A program made the translations under genes and the position numbers. A stretch of DNA of 64,000 nt from Cyanoderma ruficeps (Eukaryota; Chordata; Aves; Passeriformes; Timaliidae), in assembly GCA_008694505.1 (NCBI GenBank), contig VZDJ01007747.1, forward strand, positions 31,563,039 through 31,627,038, in the 5' to 3' direction. This document shows positions 14,096 to 25,351 of the stretch, piece after piece. The notes under the pieces are model-generated. The model did not search any database. It was not told the origin of the DNA and saw only the letters and a program-made list of their open reading frames with translations. The stretch's first letter is position 1, and every line of letters starts with the position of its first letter.

Positions 14096-17000
14096 GAAGC
14101 CCTAATTTAGGGAGTGATGAGCTTGTGTTTTGCATTTCTCAGCTCTCGTACTGGGTAATTTTTGAATTTATTTTCCTTTGCTCTGATTCTTTTGAAGATG
14201 GCGTATTACGCACGGGGGGGGCGCTATTCTGCTTTGGGTTTGCTTTTTGTTTTGTTGTTACTTGGAGATTTTTTAATAATAAATCTGCTGATACTGTCTA
14301 CAAGCCCCCAGTATGTGCTGGAGATAGGAGCATTAGTTATGTTAGAGGCAAGTGAGCAGATCTTCAAACAACCTTTCCATAAACTCCAGGATCCCTACTC
14401 CTTCTCAGCAAAAGATGCAAAGGACTACCAGATCACTTAATATTTTGAGGAAAGAAGATTTCTAAGTCATCATTTCTTAAGCAAGGTATACCAAAATTAA
14501 AACAAAGCTCTCTAAAATGAAACTTCAAGAAGCTTATGGAGCTTAGAGATTTGTATACCTTGTACCAAGAGGATTTCCTTACAACTTCTTTGTCTAGCTA
14601 CTCTTGCCTGTCACTTATACAAAGAAGCTGTATTTCTTCTCAATAGACAGTAGGAAAAACTATCATAATGATCCTTTCTTTGCATACTTTTGCTGCACTG
14701 GTAAAACCCCACTCATTCTTGTCTAATTTTTGTCTTTGTTATTTGAAGGAAGAAAAATATGTAAGAATATGTTTCAACATTCCTTTCTTTTGACTTTAAT
14801 TTTCATGCTGAGATTTGCTTCCATGACAAGGAATTGCTACTGGGTTTTGTATGCGTACATAGGAATATTTCTCTCTGTGTGTGTACACATATATATATGG
14901 CTTTGTTTCTGAGAGAGAAAAATCTTTTGCAGGTGATCTGGATTCTGCATGGAATTGTACTATTTCTTCACCTTTAAGGTGTTTTTGTTGTTTTCAATGC
15001 TACAAACTGGTATTTTAAGGAAGCATACTGCTTCAGAAGGACTTGTTTTACATGCATTTCTCTGCTCCATGGCATGTTTTTCCTTGGGTGAATACCTCTG
15101 TAAGTAAGAGGAAATATCTTTCCAGATGCTCTAAAGGGTGACCATTTTCCCATGTCTACAGTCTCTACCATTGTTTACGTTTTTATCTTTAGATAAACCT
15201 ATTACCTCATTTTCTCTGCTCTAGTCAGAGCACAGATGTGCTTCCCAGAGTAAATTCTAGCTGTGGATGGTATAGCAAATTCCCATGTTGGCTAGAACAG
15301 CTGAACATCATATACTATATGAAGAGTCACTGTGAAGTGTAAAAGAGAAAAGCAAAATCAAATAGCTGTATAGGTGCATGGCCTGTTTGGTGACCAGCTG
15401 TTTGTCCATGCAAGCTCTTATCATGAGGGCCAATCTGAGTTCAGGTTTCTGCTTCATTTTTTTCTCCAGATTGCTTTTTTTCATGCATTCCCCTTGGCTT
15501 TTGTCCTCTATTGTGCGTATGTTTATCATCTCATCCTCGACATGGTTCTTGTATTATCTATTACATAAGTGACAGTGGCATTATTTTATTAGCAAGCTTC
15601 AAGGTTTCACTTCTAGTGAAACAAATAAAATGTATCCCAAATAATATATGCTGTAAAGAATGGTGATAGAAGTTGTGTAATAATATTGAACACTTAATGA
15701 TGAACTCTCTTCATATCGAGACATCCTTGGACGACATTGATTTGTCACATGCTGTGTAAGACTGTTTATGACAACTTTGATCAGAAGTACTCAAATTTAA
15801 GAAACAATCAGGCCACAGATGGCAGTTAATCTAGTCTTTGACTAAATTAATTGGTTTCATAATTGGGTACACATGGAGCTCTTTAAACATTAATCACAGT
15901 CCTCTTAGATATCTTTAACAAGAGAAAGTATGGCTGTTCTAATGAAATGCTTTGTGATGCTGAAAATAACCAGAGAGTGTTATCCTAGGAAAAAAAACCC
16001 CAAGCCTCAGAATGCTGTGATTGTATTTAGTTCTGCAGAGATAAGAAACAGCAAGATGAGAATTGGCATGTTTAGTTAAATTTAAGAAACATTTTGTGAC
16101 TGCACAGAGGTGGGAAGCTTGTTACTGTTATCCTTTCACTGGACACAGAATTTGAGATCAAAATTGCTTTGGATTTTAAAAGCTTGTGCAATTTCTACAA
16201 TGAGTTTTCTGTTAAATCTCTTCCAGTTTCATATACCTGTAGATGCAATAACGAAAGACCAGAGCCCACTTAAATTATCGGCAACAAATGCTGTTGGCTT
16301 AAGGCATTCTGAGCACTTTGACCATCCAGTCTGATGGAGCATCTCACTGAAAGCTATATTAAGGCAGCAACACTTGCCTGATAAATGCTGAGAAAAAGCT
16401 GATTGTGAGAATTCATAAAAGGCTAAGACTATGAGAAATAATCTAAATAGGAAAGGCTTATTGCAAGGGTATGAAAAGTACTCACTATGAAACCTTGTCA
16501 GCCAAATCTGATGAAGTGATGGTACAGCCTTGTAAAAATATTTGTGTAATATTTAAGTGGTTAATTTTTAACAGTAAAGCACTACAGTCAGGATAGAGTT
16601 TCTACCTTAAAGAACAAACTATTCTCAGCTCTAACATTAGTATTACAAATTCTGTTGTTTCTTTAAGCCCAAGACTCTAGAACGAGAAAACAGGGGCCTC
16701 TTGTCTTTCTTTTGAAAGAAACTGTAAACATTACAGCGCAGAAAAGGTTGAAAACATACCTTGATTCAACCCTAAGCAGAAAGGCAAGGAGAAAATGCAA
16801 AATGGAATATAATAGACTATAGAGAATGGATGGAGAAGGAACAGATCTGAATCACTGTGGCACTGGGCCCAAACTTGAAGGAGCGGGATCCCAGCATTGC
16901 CTTGAAGTGCTGCACACCAGCTTCTCAGCCAACTTGACTGCACTGTGGGGAGGTATTGCCAGGGAATATAGATATCTAACTGTGAAAACATCCTCCGTGG

Positions 17001-20000
17001 CAAATGGTGGGAAATTAAACACTTAAATTTTAAACAAGAAGAGGAAAAGGAAGAAACCCCCTAAATGTTTGGATTTTATGGGGAAGTCGCTTTGCCTAAG
17101 ATAGAGAAGGAAAGGATTACTTCTCTTTGCATCTCAATCCATGAATACTTGAAATGAAAAAGGCTTTTTCAAGGATGATCAAATTATGGGAAAGGACAAC
17201 AGAAATATCACACTTTTGCTCATGATGATCTGCAGTAGATCATCTCTGCTGTCTACTTTTCCCAGCAGGAATCCAATGAGGAGCTGTTAAATTTGTCATA
17301 TTCAGCCTACTGTGGCTTCATTTTCATATTAGCTGAGGGGATTACTTAATGTAGTCCTAAAAAGGAATACTTAATATGAGTCTATACTTGTTCTGTTACT
17401 TTGTTTGAATTAGCCTAATACAAAAACAGTCTTTAAAGTTAATGTGAAAATGGTAAAATAAGAAAATAATAAATTAAAAAGTCCAAACTCCCTGAGAAAC
17501 AACACGAACAAAAAAATTCCATGTTTGATTTTAAAATCTCAGTATGAAAAAAGGGAAAATAAGAGAACATCTTGGTTATGTTGAATTAACTGCCTTTACA
17601 AAATAGAAATGTTATTTTCAGTACATTTGCAGCACTACTGAGATTGATTATAACAACATGAAAAGATACTTATTGAGAACTAGCAGACAAAAAAGCACAT
17701 ATTTTAAGAATGCAGTTATGTGAAGAAATCTAAGGTCACTGCAAACTAAACACTACAAGACCGATCTAGCAACAGAAAGAGTTGCGTTTTAGTAATAACC
17801 AGTTTGGGGTTTTTTTCCAACTTATTTTGAGTTTGAGAAATCATGTTACTCTCCCTGTTTTGCTAAAAGGATAGTGAATTTCATACACAATATTCCTTCC
17901 TTTCTTTTACTTTTTTTCCATTCAAGAAGTTTAGCTTGAAAATGAAGATACGGAATTGGTAGGAAAAGAGGAAAAGTGGAGATCAGTGAGAGATTCAGAA
18001 CATAACCTAAACCACAAGCAATTCAGCTAAAAGAAAGGTTATACATAGAATTGATAAGATGAAGCCTAAAGATGTAATAAAAATAGTTCTTCTAAGTCAA
18101 TCCATTAATAGGTCTACTTCAAGAGACAATAATTCTGCAAATGATGTTACAGGAAATAAACTCCCTTACCCAAGTGACTGCCACTCATGGTGGATGCTAG
18201 TTAGGTTGGTTATGAAATTGCAGCCTATTCTGGAAAGTGCAGCTGGAAAGAGGTGCAAAGGACTCCAAAACATGAATTTCTGCAGTAAACCCAAAAACCT
18301 GCTACATGCATACACCTTCCTTGTCACTAACTCACACTCCTGGGGAGACGGTAGAGACCGAGGAGGTGATACCCTATACTCTGCTTCCTGGCTCTTGTGG
18401 AGCAGCCAGCTTGAGAACTGGATGTTGCTTATACAATCCTTCATTTATATTGCAATCCTTCAGGGAGAAGGAACCACCTCCTGTGATGCTCCACACATGC
18501 TGTATCGTGTCACATGCTCTGTTGGTTCAACTTTCATACAGGGAAACCTACCCAGTGTGACATTCCATTCAAGGAAGGGTAGGTTTTGGGGAAAAAACTT
18601 ATTTCTTAGCTTACATAATAATTAAGCTGTAGTCTGCAACAGAAGTAGCAATCCTTGTCTTACTTAGGTTTAGCAAGTTCTTAGCTACTCTAACTGTAAA
18701 AGTCATTCATGAAGGCATAAACAGTTCTTTGTCTTTTCAATTACAACACAAGTTTGGATTACCAGTGCATTCTCTGATGGCTGCCTCAGTGTTTCATGTC
18801 CATCTCTAATATTAAGCTGCAATTAGTGATCTATTCTCTCTGGATTTAATAGCAGTATATTTTCAGCTGCAGAGTTGCTCTGGTGATGGCATACTTAAAT
18901 TACTTGGCCACATGGGAAACTTTAGAGAGAGTGAGTGACATTACTCGGCTGTGTGGAACATAGGATAACGGTTTAAATGGAAGGAAAAACAGCCATATTT
19001 GATAGATAGTGCTATAGAGACATCACTTAGGAGTATATATTGGATTTTACCTTCCCTCCAAATTTGATTTTAAGAGTCAAATAATGATATGTTAAAACAG
19101 CAATCTAATCTACAGTAGAGTAATTTGTTATTTTCTGGCATTTCAAGCTGACTGCTTTCACTAACACACCTTTTTCTTTTTCTGCCAGACTAGCACTGAA
19201 ACAAGATATATCGTCCTCCTAAGAACACTTTGAGAATAATAAATGTTTTAAATTAGCACCAAACAAAAGTTTATCTTCTACTTGTTTTTATAATGTAACA
19301 CCATGGAGTCTTTCATATAGTTGCATATTAATATTTTATTTCACCTTACAGACTTGTGTTGTTTAAAGTCCCATTTTTTTTCAACCTTACTGAGGAAGGA
19401 TTCTATAAAGTAACATGATTTTATTATGATCAAGTGTTCTCAGCTCACCATAAAAGTTGTGTGATTGTTTTTCTAGCTCTAAAAGTTTGTCTAAATACAA
19501 TGAAACCTCCACACACGTGTTCTCTTGTGTAGCAGAACATGCATGTGATAAAACCACGGCCCTTTGGCCCCAGTATCACAAGATCTTAGTCTCCAAACAC
19601 TAACAATAAACAAAGACCTGAAAATAACCGATGAAAATTTCACTGTATATTCTAAAATGGTATATAATGGAGAGCTCTATTCATGTTTTAGTTACCCACA
19701 TAAAACCAAGTGCATCTATTTTATAAACATTTACTGTAGAGTTTCATTACAATGCTTGCTTGCTACAAACAAGGCTAGTTTGATATATGGAAGTGACATC
19801 TCTATTTAACTAAACCAGCTGATATAAGGAGACAGGACATGAAGAACATTGGTGTTCTTGAAAAGCTTAGTGCTTTTCCCTAAACTAATTAGATGATGTG
19901 ATAAGAGCACATCTATTCAGATACAAACTTTGTTTCACCCAGTTAGATGCTTACAGATTGAAGAGCACTGCTGCTAGAACACAAGAATCATATTCCCATT

Positions 20001-20246
20001 TTTTACTATCCTATACAAAGCACAAAAATGTTTGTAAAAAATGGTCATCTGCCTGAAATAATCATGTTTCATGTACTTAGAATTAGGTCAATAACAGGAA
20101 CAGAAATACAGGCAGTGGAATCAGCTAATGCCAGTGAGAATCACAAAAGCAGACCTTGTAATTAGGAGACAGCAGTATTTTTAATTGTATACCCTACTGA
20201 AATACACAGTCATTGAACACTAAACATATCCTGAGACATAACTGAT
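14096..20246. other. Intergenic DNA, no gene seen
   Basis: AT-rich sequence with no supported gene. It includes a short AT microsatellite at about 14,887-14,898 and an open frame of 188 codons at 18059-18625. That frame has no recognisable domain or coding context and is treated as chance. The stretch at about 16,830-16,990 is less AT-rich than its surroundings but was not identified. Confidence 0.65.
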
Positions 20247-20340
20247 ATGTGTGATGTGATTTTGGAGATTTTCCTGTGCAGGGCCAAGAACTGGACACAA
20301 TGATCCATATGGATTCCTTCCAACTCAAAATATTCTACAT
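20247..20340 (+). mobile_element. CR1 LINE 3'-end fragment (degraded)
   Basis: The order TGTGATTTTGG, CCTGTGCAGGGCCAAGAACT, GATCC and CCTTCCAACTC, ending in a TATTCTA-type tail, follows the last 90 or so bases of avian CR1, including the 3' terminal ATTCTAT-like repeat unit. Several substitutions show it is old. It is on the + strand and ends in the same way as the longer CR1 near 61.3 kb, so it probably belongs to a related subfamily. Non-coding. Confidence 0.75.
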
Positions 20341-23300
20341 ACCCTGAAATTTCAGGCGTAAATAGATAATTTCTTTCTTCATCTGTAAGATACTTGATAT
20401 TAAATTACAGTCTCTCCACCCATCATCATTTGTAAAGTATTTTGAATTTTATATGAGCAGAGAGATATAAAAGATGTAAACCTGGAATGCTTACAAATCA
20501 TACTTCTTCCTGGTGATCCAAAAGTCAATGAGAAGACCTGAAGTTGCCTGACTTTTCTGCTTTGTTAAAAAGCTCTCTTCCACTTGTGCATGAAATGGAA
20601 ACTTTTCCAGGGGCTCCTATTAGACTTTGTTCTTTCATTTTCTCTTCATTTCCCTTCTTTTTCATTTAGAACTGATGATAATGCAAAGAAATGTTTGGAG
20701 TTTAACTTTCAAGACCCACAGGGCCCCTAACCCAAATATCAGCAATATTTTTTGTATCTTCACACTGATTGAGGTTGAAGTTAAATCCAAAGTCTAAACT
20801 ACTAGGTTGGTGATAATCTTTTTACCTGGGCTGTGCTGCTTGCCACCACAGACATGGAAGTGACAGATAATGGGCTGGCCCCTCTCTCACAGCATTCTTG
20901 CTGTACTGCTCTACTGCTGCTGATCCAGCTGCCTCTGCTGAAGAAAAAAGAATGATCATGTTAGTGTTTATGATGAAATATCCTCTAGTGTCATATTTCC
21001 ACCCTTCTATTTTTGGTTGCAGTACATCTTTCAAGTATCAATGATTAGGTACAATATTCATTCATAAAGCTATCCCACAATTCATCATTTAACCCTTTCT
21101 GTTTTACCAAGACACTGACAATTTCAAGGTTTACAAATTGCATTCATGTGAGAGAGCAGCTCACCACTGATTGTATCTGCAGAAGGCTTGCTACAAGGTT
21201 TTGACTGTTCAAGTTAGACTCTTTTAATTACACTTCATCATTGCCCCCAGTTTCCATAAAGCACTTATGTGACAAAGACCCATGCAAAGCTGTCTGTACA
21301 GGAGTGAATTTCACCTTTGGGGACTAATTATAAAAAGGTTCTGGTGATGAAAAATTTTGGAATGTTTCAGTAAGATAGTTAAATCTCCCCAATGTGTTAA
21401 AAAAATTAATTCAAAAATTAATTCAAAATGTCAGATTTTGATGGGGTTCTGGTCTCAAACTGTAAGCATCTCTGAGTGTTCTAATTTCTCTTTACCCCCA
21501 AATTAATATGAGATTAAACATACAGGAAGAATAGCAGTAATAATTCTTGTAGCTTCAAAAATATTGCACTGGACTTTGTCTCCAGAGCCATTTCTAAGTA
21601 ACTGGCACTTTGATCCCATAAAAATTAGCTAGGACAGGCAGCTAAAATTAACCAAATTGAAACTACCCCTCACTGTTTCAGCTTCTGCCCTCAATCAGCC
21701 TTGGAGTTCTGATCCAACCCTTGTTCAGAAAACTAGAAATGTTTCTATAAAATCAAGTACAAATCCACGTAAGAAGTAATCTCTTGGATGGAAAGTCATT
21801 TTCATAGAGAAGAAAAACCAGTACCATTACTGTAAAAATCACATCCCTGAAGGTTTGATGAAGCAGGATCCTTGGCTTACCTGGTTCAGTTTTGTTTGGA
21901 AAAATAAAACACCTCCAAAGGAGAGAGTGGTGCAAAACTAGTCTCTACAGCATATCTGATGTCTAGACAGTATTTTCAGAAGAATTTGGAGTTCAAAACC
22001 TAGACAACTATAAAAATTTGGTTGAAAATGCTTTCTTTCTCCTTTTCTCCTCCTTCTCTCTGAAATCTGTCCACCAAGGTTTTTAGTTTTGTTACTTTTT
22101 CCTTTCATTCCTGGAGAAGTCTCTCAAACAGGAGAAACCTTGAAACTGCAACAAAAATTATGTTAATTTCACAAAATGAGAGGGGGGTTGTAGTTCCTTC
22201 CCTACTCTTTGTTTAACCATAGAAACCTGAAAGTAAAACTCTTCAGATGTGGGACATTTGTCCTTATGACACTGATTCATGTTACATAAACTCAGGGATT
22301 CAGCTAAACATCATTCATTTAAAATTCTTCCATGTTGAATTTATTAAGCTCAATTAGCTGTTTTACAGAAGTGACAAAGTTTATTTTTATGAAATTTCTT
22401 TACAAAAAAAAAAAGTGATCTGCCATCTGTTTCCAAAGTTTTGTTTGTTCCAGTGGAAGCAGAACTGAACTTCAAGGACCTCTACAAGCAATCCCTGAAT
22501 GTGTCCTTCACTCAGAAAAAAAGAACATCTTTGTGAAGTTCAGAAGGAAATATCCATCAGGTAGGGTTTGCAGCAGAAGCCAATTTATTACAGATTTGTT
22601 TTTAACCAGTCTTATGGCGAAAAAAAAAATTACCGGAAAGGTACTATTGGTATGAAATCGATGCATTATCCAAATTAAGGTTACATTTTAATTTGTGTGG
22701 GGTTTGTCTTCTCTGAGTTACCTTCGGTTTTGCCATTTCTATGAGGTAAGACTGAAAATTTCGATTGCTTTTTGGAAGACCAGTGTGAGACCCAAGATAC
22801 TTGCAACAGATCTGAGGTGAAGAAGCAGATCGGTAAGTTGCTGCTTATTTATTGCTGGCTGCCATGATGAAAAGTTAGAGGAAGCAACAGGCTGCCTTTA
22901 CACCTGCACTTCCAGTCTTATCATTCTCCTGAAAGGCTCCACTAAAAAGGTGGTAAGGGCTCAACTCCTACATAGCCTTGCTTCTGACAATCTACACAGA
23001 TACATAAACGGGTGAATGAGTGGGGAATAACTTTCCCTTCATTGTTTAGACTTGAAGCTCTTCCACAGTTTTGACACAGTATTGCTGCTGTTACTCTGCT
23101 AGAACAAGAAGAAAATTTGGTATAGATAGAGTGATTTGGTTCTTTCCAGCCTTGCACCTTCAACCCATATAGGGGAGTAAGGGGAGAAGCAATGGTGCCT
23201 TGTCTTTTCTATGGCCTTATTAAATCCTGGTTTTTTATTACAACCTCCAAATAAGCACAGAAAATGTAATTTCTTGCTGAAGTGACACTGCTTACAAAGA

Positions 23301-23879
23301 TGAGAAGGAGAGCATGGGGGAGAGGAAGGCAGTCCATGACACAACAGGATCTGAGAAAACTGCAGATCTTGATTATTCTGTCTGGGGAATTAAAGACTGC
23401 TAATTGCTCTCTTGCAAGACATGAATAGCAATTGTCACATTAGACTGGTGCGGAGGGATACGCGTCTTGTGCTGGAGGCACAACACGAGGGTGACTGTGC
23501 ACAGCAGCACAGCCGCCCGTCCAAGAGGTTGTCAAATGCTCCAAGTAATCCAACCTGACGTTTGTGTGTTAACTTTCTTCCAGTTACCTTAATCTGACTT
23601 CAGTTTGTAGGTTGATAGTAAGCCTTCTCAGGCGTGCTTCCAGATACTGAACTGAAGTGATTTGCCTCCTAGTTTTCACACTAGTCTTTTCCAAAGGGGT
23701 GGTGGGAGATAACACGGTGCGACACTAGTCCCCAGCAAATCTCCCTGTCCAGCTCTACATGACTAACAGCCCCATAAAAACTGGACTGAAAGCAAAGCCG
23801 TTGAAAACAGACTGGTGAACCGGGCAGCAGTTCAGAAAACTTTGAAAATCTCCCTACGGAGAGAACCTGGCGAGCTGGC
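20341..23879. other. Intergenic DNA immediately upstream of the LCORL CpG island
   Basis: No gene was recognised. A tandem 12-mer lies at 21401-21424. From about 23,450 CpG dinucleotides begin to appear (for example ACGCGTC near 23,460), which marks the shore of the island that follows. Upstream regulatory sites are plausible but none can be singled out. Confidence 0.65.
21401..21428. repeat. Two tandem copies of a 12-mer
   Basis: AAAAATTAATTC occurs twice back to back (21401-21412 and 21413-21424), followed by a partial third unit AAAAT. It is a local slippage duplication. Confidence 0.9.
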
Positions 23880-24191
23880 TTGAAAGGCACAGCGCTGTGT
23901 GACAGCCGCGTCCGTGGGGCGGGGGCAGCGGCGGAGGGGAGCGAGCTGGCGGCCGCCCCGGGGCAGGTGTGGGCGAGGGGCTGGAAAAGGCGGCGGGGCA
24001 CCTGAGCCTGGAGCTCCGCTCCAAACAGCGCTCAGGACAGACCGTGGGATGAAGGCGAGACCCGCGCCGGTTTTTGAGGTGCTCTGAGCCCGGCACTCTG
24101 AGGCGCGGGGCGCTAGGGCCGCTAACACGGCCCGCTCTGCTGCCCACCCGAGGAGGAACCTCGGCGGCGGTGCCGCTCCCCTCCCTCACGA

Positions 24192-24210
24192 ACTACAGCT
24201 CCCGGCGTGC
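24192..24210 (+). promoter_or_regulatory. ZNF143/THAP11-type element (ACTACAnnTCCC)
   Basis: ACTACAGCTCCC at 24192-24203 matches the conserved vertebrate promoter motif ACTACAnnTCCC, bound by ZNF143 and THAP11 with HCF-1. The following CGGCGTGC resembles the usual right-hand extension. It lies about 390 bp upstream of the start codon. A near-copy in inverted orientation follows 59 bp downstream. Confidence 0.65.
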
Positions 24211-24261
24211 CGTGCTGCCGCCTGCCCTGGCCGGGCCAGAGCAGGTGGCGCGCTGCCCTGC

Positions 24262-24273
24262 GGGAGCTGTAGG
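24262..24273 (-). promoter_or_regulatory. Inverted ZNF143/THAP11-like element
   Basis: GGGAGCTGTAGG is the reverse complement of CCTACAGCTCCC and matches the ACTACAnnTCCC consensus at all but the first defined base. With the element at 24192 it forms an inverted pair sharing the core CTACAGCTCCC exactly. Confidence 0.5.
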
Positions 24274-24389
24274 CCGGGGGAGATCGATGGGCAGCGGGGC
24301 AGTGGCGAGTAGGGAAGGGTTGTCGGTTCTCGGCCCGGTTCTCGGCCCAGCCCGCGGTCGGTGAGGGAGAACCGGGACCCAGGCACGGA

Positions 24390-24397
24390 GGGGCGGG
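24390..24397 (+). promoter_or_regulatory. GC box (Sp/KLF type)
   Basis: GGGGCGGG lies 193 bp before the LCORL start codon, within the island. It matches the Sp1/KLF consensus core. Such sites are common in CpG islands, so its individual importance is uncertain. Confidence 0.5.
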
Positions 24398-24464
24398 AGA
24401 ACCGCGGGGAGCGGGGACGCGCGTCAGTCACCCCGCCAGGCGGCGCGCGCGCTCCCCGCGCCGG

Positions 24465-24563
24465 ATGCTGAAGGGGGGAAGGGGGCCTCGAGCGCGCGCT
24501 CGACGAGGCAAAGGGGGGTGGGGGGGAGGGAGAGGAGCCGGGGGAGCGCGCGCTCGTATGTAA
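24465..24563 (+). CDS. Candidate upstream ORF 1 (32 codons) in LCORL leader
   Basis: An ATG at 24465 opens a frame of 32 codons ending with TAA at 24561-24563. The predicted peptide is mostly Arg, Gly and Ala. The stop codon directly abuts the ATG of a second upstream frame at 24564. It would act as an upstream ORF only if transcription begins before 24465, which the sequence does not settle. It could equally be a chance frame in GC-rich DNA. Confidence 0.25.
   Translation: MLKGGRGPRARARRGKGGWGGGRGAGGARARM
24488..24503. repeat. 16-bp perfect palindrome in CpG island
   Basis: TCGAGCGCGCGCTCGA equals its own reverse complement. Its core GCGCGCGCTC recurs at 24445-24454 and 24546-24555; the latter lies within a 12-bp palindrome (24544-24555). 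It may be a binding site for a dimeric CpG-recognising factor, or a by-product of composition. Confidence 0.85.
24513..24544 (+). promoter_or_regulatory. G-quadruplex-prone G-run cluster
   Basis: Runs of six, seven and three G separated by single T or A bases, followed after nine bases by five more G, satisfy the usual pattern for an intramolecular G-quadruplex. It ends 46 bases before the start codon, so it could act in promoter DNA or, if transcribed, in the 5' leader. Confidence 0.5.
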
Positions 24564-24737
24564 ATGAGCGGGCGTGAGGTCAGAGGCAGATGGAAAAGGG
24601 AACAGAAGGAATGGCCGCCGCGGCTCCCGCTCCTCCTGCCGCCGCCTCCCAGTGCCGGAGCCCCCGCTGCACGGCGGAGCGCAGGGGAGTCCGCCGAGAA
24701 CTCGACTCCTGGCGGCACCGGCTCATGCACTGTGTGG
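24564..24737 (+). CDS. Candidate upstream ORF 2 overlapping the LCORL start (continues into exon 2)
   Basis: An ATG at 24564 lies 26 bases before the LCORL ATG in another frame. It is read for exactly 58 codons to the end of exon 1. After splicing it continues GTT TTG AAA GTA TTT and stops with TAG at 48528-48530, giving about 63 codons. The initiation context is weak (T at -3). If it is in the mRNA it would overlap and could lower LCORL translation. Its use depends on where transcription starts. Confidence 0.3.
24590..24737 (+). CDS. LCORL: LCORL coding exon 1 (N-terminus, 5' part of gene)
   Basis: This exon encodes the first 49 residues plus one base of a split Gly codon. The product is a nuclear transcription and chromatin regulator. 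Long isoforms of LCORL are known as PALI2, a Polycomb PRC2 accessory protein. A short Ala/Pro stretch (residues 9-19) precedes QCRSPRC, and [20 protein letters not shown] closes the exon. This N-terminus is shared by LCORL and its paralogue LCOR. Mammalian LCORL has, as I recall, a longer Ala run here. An in-frame TGA at 24575-24577 limits upstream extension. A second in-frame Met, codon 8 at 24611, has the better initiation context (G at -3 and +4). The donor is G|GTAAGA after 24737, phase 1. The partner exon is 23.8 kb downstream. Confidence 0.93.
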
Positions 24738-25272
24738 GTAAGAGAGGGGGCGGCAGCGTGTCCCGGCTTGCAGCGGGGGGGACCGAGGGGCGAGGGACGG
24801 GGCGGCGAGCGGGTTCTGAGAGGGGAACGGGCAGCGGGACGGGCGAGGCTCTCCGAGCCCATGTCTGTCGGGTGGGCGGAGGGGGGGGGGAACGGGGATG
24901 GAGGAGCGGCTCCATCGGCTTTCTTGGAGGGCGGGAGCGGAGACGGGGTCTGTAAGGGAGAGCGAAGGTCCTAAGCCGCCTCCAGGCAGCAGAGGGTGGG
25001 TGTTACGGCTTTGCCTGGGGCCGCTGGGTCCCTCCCGTTACCGCCGACCGAGACCCTTTCTCGGCTCGGGTCCTTTTGTCTCGGCTCCTCGTCGTTCGCG
25101 CGGTGAGCGCCGGTGGCTGCCCCCCTCCTCTCCTCCTCCATCGCCACTGCCTGGGGGGCGGAGGGGGGAAGGGAGCCCGCCTCTGTGTATGTGTCTGTGT
25201 GTGCGTGCGCCTTTAAGAAGGAGCCGCTCCTGCACTGACGGTTGGGATTTGAAGTTTTCCCTCCCCCTGGAA

Positions 25273-25286
25273 GTTGTCATGGCGAC
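25273..25286. promoter_or_regulatory. RFX X-box-like inverted repeat
   Basis: GTTGTCATGGCGAC fits the X-box pattern GTYNYC-AT-RGNRAC recognised by RFX factors, with both half-sites intact. It lies 535 bp inside intron 1 within the island. The overlapping CATGGCG core also resembles a YY1 site, which is an alternative reading. Confidence 0.45.
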
Positions 25287-25351
25287 GGCAGCTCTCCCCC
25301 CTCCCGCTCCCGGGGCTGCCCCGGTGGCTCTCGTGCCGGGAGGTTTCCCGG

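Noticed and set aside
18059..18625. Longest intergenic open frame outside the CpG island (188 codons, +)
   Set aside because: No recognisable domain or family. The composition is that of translated AT-rich non-coding DNA, with no promoter or splice context. A faint similarity of its first codons to 1977-2010 (MKPKD) is too short to mean anything.
24611..24623. YY1 site reading of ATGGCCGCCGCGG
   Set aside because: The YY1 core needs ATGGCGGC, but the bases here are ATGGCCGCC, which is better explained as the Met-Ala-Ala codons with a good initiation context.
23854..24862. Several long minus-strand open frames in the CpG island
   Set aside because: They overlap each other in different frames and are Pro/Arg/Ala-rich. 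This is the expected result of few stop codons in GC-rich DNA, so no protein is proposed.
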